This document shows, in pieces, positions 8,207 through 16,182 of a stretch of DNA of 64,000 bases. Numbering within the stretch: the stretch's first letter is position 1; each line of letters begins with the position of its first letter. A program made the position numbers and the translations under genes. This DNA is from Palsa-1150 sp964531095 (GTDB lineage Bacteria; Myxococcota_A; Polyangia; Polyangiales; Polyangiaceae). The notes below the pieces were generated by a model. That model ran no database searches, had not been told where the DNA came from, and saw nothing but the letters and a program-made list of their open reading frames with translations. The stretch covers positions 1 to 64,000 of the forward strand of contig CAZHED010000005.1 of the NCBI GenBank assembly GCA_964531095.1, written 5' to 3'.

Positions 8207-11200
8207 ATGGCACGCGACCGCCCGTTCGACGCGGAGACACCAAGCGAAAAGGGTACGCGTGGACGTCGCCGTCCCGGCGTGCGCCTCCTGCGAGCTTCGC
8301 TCTGGGCCTGCGGCGCGTTCGCCCTTCTCTATGTGGTCGGTGTCAACGTCTTTCTCTCCACGCCGCTCTTTGCCAAGGTGGTCAACGGGCAACCGGACAT
8401 CATCGATATCCATTACGAGCGCGCGTGGTCATTGGCGCCGTGGAAAATCCACGCACGGAAGATATCGATCCGGGGCCGCGACGGGAACGTGGAGTGGATT
8501 TTGCGCCTCGACGAGGTGCAATTCCGCGTCTCGTTCGTCGCCCTCGCCAAGATGCGTTTCGAGGCCACTCATGTTCGCGGGAGGGGCGCCTCCTTCCGGC
8601 TGAGGGGGCGGCTGGCGGCCGCGCCGTCGTCCCAAGACGAGGTCACCGGCCTGCCGCCCATCGAGGGTCTCCCTCCCTATTCCATACGCCCCCCGAATGA
8701 GCCTTCGGCCGCTGAGTGGTCCGACGCCGACTACAACTTGTGGACGGCTCATCTCGAGGATGTCGTCGCCGACGACACACGCGAAGTCTGGATCGACCAC
8801 GCTCGCTTCCAGGGCAGCGCACGGATCGAGGGCCGTTTCTTCCTCAAGCCGATGCGCTCCGTAGACGTGGGCCCGGTGCGGATCGCCGTGGCGCGAGGCG
8901 CAGTGCGCACGACCCGAGGGCCAATCGCCGAAGGGCTCGACGGAAGTGTCTTCGACGTCACTCTGGCGCGGTTCGACCCTCGCACGGCTGGTGGAACAGA
9001 GCTCCTTTCGCGCGTCTCGCTCGGATGTGACGCTCGTGCGGTCCTTCCCGACCTTGGTCGCCTCCCGGTGTTTCCGGGCGGTGTGACGGCGCGAGGCGCT
9101 GCGCAGGTTCGCCGTGCCGTTCTGCACGTCGAGAGCGGAGTGCTCGAAAAGGACAGCCGGCTGGAGGGGTCAGCGGCTCCGTTTGCGCTGGCCGGCGCAG
9201 GGTATTGGGCGACGGGGTCGCTGACGCTGAAGGCCGAAGTTGCGCGAGAAGCGGACAAACAGCGGGATCGGCTCACCTTTCGAGCCGAGGCCACGGACGT
9301 CTCGGCCTTTCGAGGCGAACGGGCCGTTCGCTCGACTACCGCCTTCGTCCGCGCCGCCCGAGTGGACTCGACGGGCGACGCCAGCGCTCTCGATCTGGCG
9401 CATCCGCTCGCGGATCTTCACGTGGTCGTCGAGNNNNNNNNNNNNNNNNNNNNNNNNNNNNNNNNNNNNNNNNNNNNNNNNNNNNNNNNNNNNNNNNNNN
9501 NNNNNNNNNNNNNNNNNNNNNNNNNNNNNNNNNGCGACCTGCCGAACGCCCGGGCGCTTTCGGTGTACATTCCAACGAACACGGCGCTCGCCATCGAGGG
9601 TGGCCGCGCTCGGGCCACGGGGCGGCTGGAGGGGTGGTTGGCGGAGAAGCGCGCGACGGGAAGCGCGGTCCTGCGGGCCGAGGATCTCGATCTGCTCGTC
9701 GCGAAGATTCGAGTGCGCGGGCAGACGTCGGTGCTCGCGCAATTCTCGTCGTATCGCTTCGACACGCGCCGCCTGGATGACGCGAACGTGGCATTGGCGG
9801 TCACGGGGGGATCCATTGCGTCGGAGGACGCGCCGGAGGTGCCGCTCGTCCAAGTCAGCGACCTGCGCCTCGATGCACGCGGGCATCACGTGGATCTCGC
9901 CGATCCACTCGAGGCGCTGGACGTAGCCATCGCGATGCCGGCCGCCGACATCGTGGCCCCCGGCCTCTTGCACGCGTATCTGCCGAAGGGATCCGACATG
10001 CGGCTCGTATCCGGCCACTCGCACTTCTCGCTCGAGGGAAAGCTCGTGCTCTCCAATCACCTTGCGCGCGGCACGCTCGACATCGAGTCGAAGCAAATGA
10101 GGCTCGGCTACGGCAGGCTCCAGGTGGAAGCCGACGTCGGCGTGCGCGCGCGCGTCCACGAATGGCACTGGGATAGCGGAGCCCTCGCCCTCGACCACGC
10201 AAGCGTCGAAGTGGACCACGTGACGATCACCAAGCGCGGCTTCAGCGACGACAGCGCTGCGCCTGGGATGTCTCTCGATCGCATTGCTGTGGAGGCGAAG
10301 AGCCCTCACTTTGCTATTGGCGACCCCCTTGACAAGATTTCGATGTCGGCCTCGCTCGTGGGTGCGAAGGTCCACGACCCTGCAGCGCTCGGCGCCCTTC
10401 TCCCCGAGAGGACCGCGCTCGCGCTCGAATCCAACGACGGCGCCTTCGACGCCGAGGTGCGCGTCGACGTCGAGAGACACGTCGCCCACGGGCAGGTCCG
10501 CGCACGCGCCCTCCACATGGGCATCCGGGACAAGGCCCTGCACCTCGGGGGCGACGTCAGTCTCTTCGCCGACGTCGCTCGATGGGACCTTCGAAGAGGT
10601 ACGATGTCGCTGACGGACTCCCGCGCGACGCTCACGCGCGTGGAGGGCCGATTTGACGCCCAGAGCGGCCCCGAATTCTTCGCGGCGCGGGTGGTGCTCG
10701 ATGCGCGCGCATCGGGGTTCGACCTTCAGCGGCCGACCTTGAGGGGTGGTGCCGTTCACCTGGTCGTCGACGCGGCGTCACTTCCCGACGCCAGGGTGCT
10801 TGCCGCGCTGCTCCCGCCCGGAAGCCCCGTGGGAATCGAGTCCGGCACCGCGCGTGCGTCCGCCGACCTGGTGGTCAGTGACGATCTCGGCACCGCCTCG
10901 GGGAGGGTGGACGTGGCTGTGGTGAACGGCGCTGTCCGCTTGGAAGACACGCGCATCGCGGGGGACTTCCACATCAACGCGGGTCTGCGTGGGTTCAGCC
11001 CTGAAGCCGACCTCCTTGGCTTGTCGGACGCTCGCCTCGAAATGCGCAACGTGGCCGTCACCGGCGCGTCGGCGACTACCTCGGCCTGGTGCGGCGACGT
11101 CACCCTCTCGCGCGCGACGCTCCGCATGTCTCCCGCCCTGCAGATCGATGGCCTCGTGCGCGTCGACGCACGTGACGCCCGACCCCTCCTGGCGGTCCTG

Positions 11201-11521
11201 TTCGGGAGCGACTTTCCGAAGATATTGGTGCGCATCACCGACGTGCCGCGCCTGGTTGGGTCGGCCCGACTCACGATCGGGGCGAATCAGTTCGCCATTC
11301 TGGACCTCGACGCGGGAGGCGGTGACGTCGCGTTGCGCGGCAGCTACGCAGCCACAGGTACCCGCCGTCGCGGAGGCGTCGTTGCGACGAAGAGTTTCTT
11401 GTCGGTGGGGCTCCGGGTGGACGACTATGGCACCCATCTGCGGCTCTTCGGGCTGGATGGCTGGATGCGCGATCAAAGGCGAGCCGTCATGAAGCTGCTC
11501 GAGGTCCGCGGCCCGCGTTGA
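8207..11521 (+). CDS. AsmA/TamB-like inner-membrane-anchored giant protein (contains assembly gap)
   Basis: About 1,100 residues with one N-terminal membrane span (about 30-52, ASLWACGAFALLYVVGVNVFL). A long periplasmic region follows, made of repeating beta-rich segments with recurring openings such as IEGGRARATGRLEG and IESGTARASADLVV. This layout matches AsmA/TamB-type bridge proteins, which carry lipid or assist assembly between the membranes; that role is inferred from layout rather than a diagnostic motif. The 100-N gap at 9434-9533 removes an unknown number of codons around residues 410-443. The frame is the same on both sides if the gap is taken literally. The ATG at 8207 is the only sensible start. 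Confidence 0.75.
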   Translation: MARDRPFDAETPSEKGTRGRRRPGVRLLRASLWACGAFALLYVVGVNVFLSTPLFAKVVNGQPDIIDIHYERAWSLAPWKIHARKISIRGRDGNVEWILRLDEVQFRVSFVALAKMRFEATHVRGRGASFRLRGRLAAAPSSQDEVTGLPPIEGLPPYSIRPPNEPSAAEWSDADYNLWTAHLEDVVADDTREVWIDHARFQGSARIEGRFFLKPMRSVDVGPVRIAVARGAVRTTRGPIAEGLDGSVFDVTLARFDPRTAGGTELLSRVSLGCDARAVLPDLGRLPVFPGGVTARGAAQVRRAVLHVESGVLEKDSRLEGSAAPFALAGAGYWATGSLTLKAEVAREADKQRDRLTFRAEATDVSAFRGERAVRSTTAFVRAARVDSTGDASALDLAHPLADLHVVVEXXXXXXXXXXXXXXXXXXXXXXXXXXXXXXXXXXDLPNARALSVYIPTNTALAIEGGRARATGRLEGWLAEKRATGSAVLRAEDLDLLVAKIRVRGQTSVLAQFSSYRFDTRRLDDANVALAVTGGSIASEDAPEVPLVQVSDLRLDARGHHVDLADPLEALDVAIAMPAADIVAPGLLHAYLPKGSDMRLVSGHSHFSLEGKLVLSNHLARGTLDIESKQMRLGYGRLQVEADVGVRARVHEWHWDSGALALDHASVEVDHVTITKRGFSDDSAAPGMSLDRIAVEAKSPHFAIGDPLDKISMSASLVGAKVHDPAALGALLPERTALALESNDGAFDAEVRVDVERHVAHGQVRARALHMGIRDKALHLGGDVSLFADVARWDLRRGTMSLTDSRATLTRVEGRFDAQSGPEFFAARVVLDARASGFDLQRPTLRGGAVHLVVDAASLPDARVLAALLPPGSPVGIESGTARASADLVVSDDLGTASGRVDVAVVNGAVRLEDTRIAGDFHINAGLRGFSPEADLLGLSDARLEMRNVAVTGASATTSAWCGDVTLSRATLRMSPALQIDGLVRVDARDARPLLAVLFGSDFPKILVRITDVPRLVGSARLTIGANQFAILDLDAGGGDVALRGSYAATGTRRRGGVVATKSFLSVGLRVDDYGTHLRLFGLDGWMRDQRRAVMKLLEVRGPR
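9434..9533. other. Assembly gap of 100 N
   Basis: Exactly 100 consecutive N interrupt the AsmA-like gene. A round 100 is the usual placeholder for a gap of unknown size, so the true length and content here are not known. A repeat within this protein family may have broken the assembly. Confidence 0.98.
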
Positions 11522-11554
11522 ACGGCCGGGCGAAGCCCCGTGGAGAGTCGTGCG

Positions 11555-14212
11555 CTACCCTCGCAGCCGCTCGACCATCCCCCGGTCGCCGTCGACGCGC
11601 AGCATGTCTCCCGTGCGAATGGCGTGCGTTGCCCCCGCCACGTTGACGACGCTCGGCACACCGAACTCGCGTGCGACGACCGCTGCGTGCGACAGGGGTC
11701 CGCCCAGCTCCGTGACCACCCCCGCGGCTACCAGAAAGAGCGGCGTCCATCCGACGTCCGTCGTGTGCACGACCAGGATTTCTCCCGGCTGCAAGGCGTC
11801 CATTTCGTCCTCGCGAAGTAGGACGCGCGCCCGCCCCTCGACCACGCCCGCGCTCGCCGGCAAGCCGCGCATGACTTCTCCGCCCCAGGGGGGGAGCACC
11901 AGCGGCGGAGGTGAACCCACGAACGTCGCGGGGGGATCGGGCCGCGCGCGATCGCGCGCGAGCTCGGCGCGGCGCGAGCGCACGAGCGGAGCGAGCTCCA
12001 CGCGCGGTTCGCGCAGCGCGGCGACGACCTCGTCGATCGTCAGAAAGAAGACGCTGCGTACACTCGCCAGCGCGGAGCCTGACTCGACGAGCGAGCGCCA
12101 GTCCGCCTGGAGCTCCACATCGCGGCGCAAGAGACGCCGATCGGCGTCGAGCGCAGCTTCGCGCAGCATTCCGAGCACGCGCGTCACCCACGCACGCATC
12201 CGCTCGCGCAGACGAGCGGAGCGCTGGGCACGCGCCACGAGGTGACGCAAGATCGTCTGCTCGAGAATGTTGAGCTTTGGCACGAGCCGGGCCATCTCGC
12301 CGTCGGCCGTCGCCTTCGCCCGAGCGATTGTGCCCTCCATCCGGTGCGCGTCGGTGCGTAGCGCGGCGCGCAGCATGCGAAGTACCGGGCGTGGATCTTC
12401 CTTCCAGCGAGGCGTCGAAAGCTCCGCTTCCCGCACGGCGCGGTCTCCGTAAAGCTCGAGGAAGCTCTGCAAGGCTCGGCGTGTCGCGCCCTCGGGGATC
12501 GCGTCGAGGCCGGTCGTCGCCTCGCGTTCGATCGCCGCCCCCGCTTCCGGTTCACGGCGAGCGAGGCCGGCGACGTGCATGATGCCGATCGCGGGGCGCG
12601 CGCTTTCGACGTCGCGAATGCCGCTCGTCAGCGATTGCGCGAGACGTTCCGCGTCGAGCGGGGCAACTCGCTCGAGCATCGTCTTCAGTGCCAGGTGGGA
12701 GCCGAGCGCGCTTGAGGCGCACGTCAACATGACGGTCCCCGAGCGCTCGAGCAGTGCCTGGATGTCGCGCAGCCGCCGAGCAACGCCCTCGTCCGGCAGG
12801 ATCGCAAGGTCCAGAGCGCTCTGCGCGCGCCACTGCTTCTCGGCGAACGCCTCGAATGCCTTCACGTGCTCGTCGAGTCGAAGCTGCTCGCGCAGCAGTC
12901 GAGACGCTGTCAGAGGAAGCCGCAGGTAGAAGCTGCGGCGGCTCACGTCCTGAACCTGCATCGCAAGCTCGTCGCCGCCCCACCCTCCTGCCAGCTCGAC
13001 GAGGGTGCGCGGATCGAGGAAAGGTACTTGCGCGGCGATGCGCATGAACTGGGTGAGGTTGAGATAGAAGCGCCCGTGCACGTTGCCGACGATTCGGGTG
13101 TGCTTGGGGACCCGACAACCCAGCGCGGCGAACGCGCGGCGGAATCCGGCCTCGCTGAACGCGCCGGCGACCGACCACGTGAACACCGTCGCCACGCCGG
13201 GCAGTGCTTCGCCCACGTTGACGCTGCTCCAGACCGTGTCCGCGTCCCCACCCTCGGGGAACCCTCGGCCGGTTGCGGGTCGCGCTTGGACGATCCACGT
13301 GCGTTCGTCGTCGCACGCGAACTCGACGTCCCAGGCGACCGCCTCGAGCTTCTCGAGGCGCGCGGCAATCTCGGCGAGCTCCGCGATCCGCTCCCGTGAG
13401 AGCGCCGGACGATCGGGATCGTCGACGTCTACCTGAGTGACGCCGCCCTCGCCAACGATGGTCGACTTGGGCTTGCGTGCCACGATCGAGCCCACCAGCC
13501 GTCCTCTGGCGTCGATGCGGAGCACGTCCGGCGCGGTGACGCCGTTGACGACGGGCGCCCCGAGGCCAAAACCCACGTTGACGATGCGCTCGTCCGCCGC
13601 TCCGCGCGCTCGTCCGTCGGGGGCGCGCGTGAACATGACACCCGCGGCCCTCGCTTCAACGACGCGCTGGATGATCACCGCCATTCCCACGTCGCGAACG
13701 CCGTGTGCCGCGAGATACGCGAGTGCGCGCCCGCTCGCGATCGACGCCCATACCTTGCGCACGGCGTGGATGAGGGAATCGCCACCGCGCACCCCCAGAA
13801 TGCTCTCGGCGAGGCCGGCCATCGACACGAGGGCGCCGTCTTCACACGTGGCGCTCGATCGCACGGCAAACCCCCAGGGGCACCTCTCTCCGACGTCTTG
13901 CCAAAGCGCGTGGAGCTCTTGCTCGAGCCCCTTCGGCAGCGGCGCGGCCTCGATCTGCGCGTGGGCCTCGGCGGCGCGCGCTCCCCCTCCCCGTCCGGCC
14001 GCCGCGCGCAGGAGGGAACGCGGCTCGCATCCCGGAGGCAGGTCGCGAATCGCCTGCACGAAGGCGTCCGCCGGGAGGACCACGGCATCTGGCACGTCGA
14101 AACGATTCCGAAGGAGCCACGCAAGTCGCGCCGCCTTGCCGCCGACGATCCGCGGGTCGTCGCCTCCCCGGCGCTGGGCGAGGACTTCGAGGGGCACGAG
14201 CCACGCGGCCAT
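11555..14212 (-). CDS. PEP/pyruvate-utilising ATP-dependent phosphotransferase, rifampin-phosphotransferase layout
   Basis: 885 residues. Residues about 10-330 form the PPDK-type ATP-grasp domain (IVGGKAARLAWL, then FAVRSSATCEDGALVSMAGLAESILGV). A long, less conserved helical middle covers about 350-765. The C-terminal swivelling domain carries the phosphate-carrying His in GGPLSHAAVVAREFGVP. Unlike PEP synthase or PPDK, no PEP/pyruvate TIM barrel follows: the protein ends about 30 residues after the His domain. This order matches rifampin phosphotransferase (Rph), where the middle domain binds the acceptor. The acceptor here is unknown, and drug inactivation should not be assumed. The start ATG at 14212 precedes AAWLVPLEVL. 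Confidence 0.8.
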   Translation of the reverse strand: MAAWLVPLEVLAQRRGGDDPRIVGGKAARLAWLLRNRFDVPDAVVLPADAFVQAIRDLPPGCEPRSLLRAAAGRGGGARAAEAHAQIEAAPLPKGLEQELHALWQDVGERCPWGFAVRSSATCEDGALVSMAGLAESILGVRGGDSLIHAVRKVWASIASGRALAYLAAHGVRDVGMAVIIQRVVEARAAGVMFTRAPDGRARGAADERIVNVGFGLGAPVVNGVTAPDVLRIDARGRLVGSIVARKPKSTIVGEGGVTQVDVDDPDRPALSRERIAELAEIAARLEKLEAVAWDVEFACDDERTWIVQARPATGRGFPEGGDADTVWSSVNVGEALPGVATVFTWSVAGAFSEAGFRRAFAALGCRVPKHTRIVGNVHGRFYLNLTQFMRIAAQVPFLDPRTLVELAGGWGGDELAMQVQDVSRRSFYLRLPLTASRLLREQLRLDEHVKAFEAFAEKQWRAQSALDLAILPDEGVARRLRDIQALLERSGTVMLTCASSALGSHLALKTMLERVAPLDAERLAQSLTSGIRDVESARPAIGIMHVAGLARREPEAGAAIEREATTGLDAIPEGATRRALQSFLELYGDRAVREAELSTPRWKEDPRPVLRMLRAALRTDAHRMEGTIARAKATADGEMARLVPKLNILEQTILRHLVARAQRSARLRERMRAWVTRVLGMLREAALDADRRLLRRDVELQADWRSLVESGSALASVRSVFFLTIDEVVAALREPRVELAPLVRSRRAELARDRARPDPPATFVGSPPPLVLPPWGGEVMRGLPASAGVVEGRARVLLREDEMDALQPGEILVVHTTDVGWTPLFLVAAGVVTELGGPLSHAAVVAREFGVPSVVNVAGATHAIRTGDMLRVDGDRGMVERLRG

Positions 14213-14313
14213 TGCCGCGATGGTAGTCTTCCTGTGCAGCCTCCGCTGCGCTCCTCCGGGGTGGACTTGGCTCCAATCCCTTCGGGGCTCCGCTCGCCCA
14301 ATTTGCCGGCCGT

Positions 14314-14688
14314 TCAATCAGCCGACTTGTAGGCGCGGCCCACGAGCCGCACTTTGGTCTTTTCCTGAAGCGGCATGGGCTCACCGAGATCTTGGTCGAT
14401 GGTCACCAGCGACGCGCCCATCGCGGCGGCCTTGTTGCGAAGGTCGTTCTTGGCGGCCTGTTGCGCGGCTTCCGGATCGTTGGCCGCAGCCTGGCCGGTT
14501 ACCGGACCCACCAGCTGGTACGCCCCTGTGCCCGGCGGCTCGGCGGCGAACTCAACGCTCTCTCCGGACGGCTGAAGCTCGATGTGATCGGGGATCTGCT
14601 CGGCGCAGGCGAAGAAAGTTGCCGGCAGGACGAGCCATGCGAGACGCCTCACATGGCCCAACATAGCAGCGAATTTTCGCAGGGACAT
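14314..14688 (-). CDS. Small lipoprotein, DUF4156-like
   Basis: About 124 residues. A basic N-terminus and hydrophobic stretch (RRLAWLVLPATFFACAEQ) end in a probable lipid-attached Cys. The mature part has the pattern YQLVGPVTG...NDLRNKAAAMGASLVTID, which recalls the small DUF4156 envelope lipoproteins. I infer outer-membrane or periplasmic location; the function is unknown. Start chosen at 14688 because it gives a normal signal peptide length. It lies on the minus strand between the esterase gene and the PEP-utilising enzyme, with about 100 bp to the latter. Confidence 0.7.
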   Translation of the reverse strand: MSLRKFAAMLGHVRRLAWLVLPATFFACAEQIPDHIELQPSGESVEFAAEPPGTGAYQLVGPVTGQAAANDPEAAQQAAKNDLRNKAAAMGASLVTIDQDLGEPMPLQEKTKVRLVGRAYKSAD

Positions 14689-14705
14689 ATTGTTGCAGTC
14701 CGACT

Positions 14706-15692
14706 TCAGCTCCTTGCAAGTGCGCGATCGTGCCACAACAGGAGCTCGATCGAGCCGGGCCCGCGGTTGAACACGTAGTCGTGCGGCCCCGGTATATCGG
14801 CGAAATCATGGTCGATTCCGCCGGTCCTCCAGGCCTCCGACACGGCGATGATCGCGTCGCGAAAGTAGTCGTCGTGACTCGTGAGCAGGCGCAGCTTCAT
14901 TCCCGCGCGGCGCGCCCGCGCGGCCTGCGCGAGGGCGGTCCATTCCCCGTTTTGGCCTTCGGCGATCGCGGGCTGAATGCCGCCGACGGCCCCGAAGGCG
15001 TCGGGTGAGGTCAGGCCGATGCGCAGGGCAACGATGCCGCCCAGCGAGACTCCGTCGATGCCGGTCGCCTCGGCGGTGCCGAGGGCGGGCGTTTCGCGAC
15101 GCACGCGCGGCAGGAGCCCGTCGAGAACGAATCGGCCGTACGCAGCGATGTCGCCCGTGGCTGCGGGCCGAAAGTCGGGAAGCCACGGGCAGGCGACGAT
15201 GACACCTCCGAACGGGCGCGCCCCCAGCGAAGTGTTCGCCTGCGCCATGCGGGCCGTGTCGACGAACCCGAGGTAGTCGGACTCGCGCAGTGGGGGAGCG
15301 CGAAGGCGATCGATCGCGTGGACCATCGCATAGTCGCGTGGCCACCCCATCATCCCCTCGGCGGGCGGTTTGAGCGCCTCGCCGCGACCGTGCAGTGCGA
15401 CCACGACCGGAAAGCGGGTCTCGGAGCCTCCCCAGGTGGGGACCACGATCGCGGCTCGCGCCCGACCCCAGGGCCATTGGCCCATGTCCCAATCCAGCAG
15501 ACGAACGTTCCGCGACGTCGCCGACGGCAGACCATCGCCAGCCGCGCGTTCGCTTCGCGAGCAGGCGATCGCTGCCCCTGCCCCGACGATCCACGCGCGC
15601 CGTCCGACGCGCGACACGTGGCGCCCCGGCGACGGACGGCCTCTCGGTCGCGCCGTCGCCGCCAGTGAGGGCCGGGACGGACCGCCGGTCAT
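14706..15692 (-). CDS. Exported esterase-like alpha/beta hydrolase, possible Tat lipoprotein
   Basis: 328 residues. The N-terminus has a basic stretch with GRRAWIVGAGAAIACSRS, combining a weak twin-Arg motif with a lipobox-like AIAC, so Tat export followed by lipidation is plausible. The fold begins FPVVVALHGRGE, and the nucleophile elbow is GVSLGG (about residue 205-210). A C-terminal GPHDYVF supplies a candidate catalytic His. This resembles the carboxylesterase or feruloyl-esterase-like D family; the substrate is unknown. The ATG follows the stop of the upstream gene by one base, with GGTGACGGGTGAC before it, indicating translational coupling to the 125-residue protein encoded next to it. 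Confidence 0.75.
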   Translation of the reverse strand: MTGGPSRPSLAATARPRGRPSPGRHVSRVGRRAWIVGAGAAIACSRSERAAGDGLPSATSRNVRLLDWDMGQWPWGRARAAIVVPTWGGSETRFPVVVALHGRGEALKPPAEGMMGWPRDYAMVHAIDRLRAPPLRESDYLGFVDTARMAQANTSLGARPFGGVIVACPWLPDFRPAATGDIAAYGRFVLDGLLPRVRRETPALGTAEATGIDGVSLGGIVALRIGLTSPDAFGAVGGIQPAIAEGQNGEWTALAQAARARRAGMKLRLLTSHDDYFRDAIIAVSEAWRTGGIDHDFADIPGPHDYVFNRGPGSIELLLWHDRALARS

Positions 15693-15693
15693 G

Positions 15694-16071
15694 TCACCCG
15701 TCACCCCCTGGTGGACCGGGCGCGCGATGGGTCGCGGTGCCGACGAGCTCGACCAACGTGGGGTCGCTCGCCATGCGGTCGCGCAGCGCGGCGCGGATCG
15801 CTTGGAGCTCTTGCGCCGGCAGCAAAGCCAGATGCGTCGTTGCTTCGTCGACCTTGAGGTCGATGTACCCGTGGACGTCGACTTCTCCGGCACGCCACCG
15901 GTCGAGTGCGGTGCGAGGCGCCTCGAGCGGCGCCACCTGGGGCGTCGAAGGCATTGGGCGGGCGGTCGACACTTCGAACGGCTGCCGCGTCTCGGCGCGT
16001 TGTTTCCCGCCGATTGCTTCCGCGGGGGGCGTGAGCGGCGGTCCTTTCTTGCCGATCTGGTCGATTCCCAT
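15694..16071 (-). CDS. Uncharacterised 125-residue protein coupled to the esterase gene
   Basis: The first half is Pro/Ala-rich and probably flexible. The second half (about 58-115) is predicted helical: WRAGEVDVHGYIDLKVDEAT, then a stretch ending ALRDRMASDPTLVELV. No signal peptide or membrane span. The helical end reminds me of short C-terminal segments in small regulatory or anti-sigma-like (FlgM-type) proteins of myxobacteria, but this is only an impression. Its stop is one base from the esterase start, so the two are probably made together. I do not recognise a named family. Confidence 0.65.
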   Translation of the reverse strand: MGIDQIGKKGPPLTPPAEAIGGKQRAETRQPFEVSTARPMPSTPQVAPLEAPRTALDRWRAGEVDVHGYIDLKVDEATTHLALLPAQELQAIRAALRDRMASDPTLVELVGTATHRAPGPPGGDG

Positions 16072-16182
16072 GACGTTCTCCCGGACAACCTTCTAGCCCG
16101 GCGGCTGGCTTCCTCTTTGCTCCCCAATCGGCCGGTCGGCAAGGGAAGTTGCGGCGCGCTCCCTCGGGGCGCTATTTCGCCT

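Noticed and set aside
8207..11521. Treating the AsmA-like gene as a frameshifted pseudogene because of the gap
   Set aside because: The same frame is open with consistent composition on both sides, and the interruption is missing sequence rather than a mutation.
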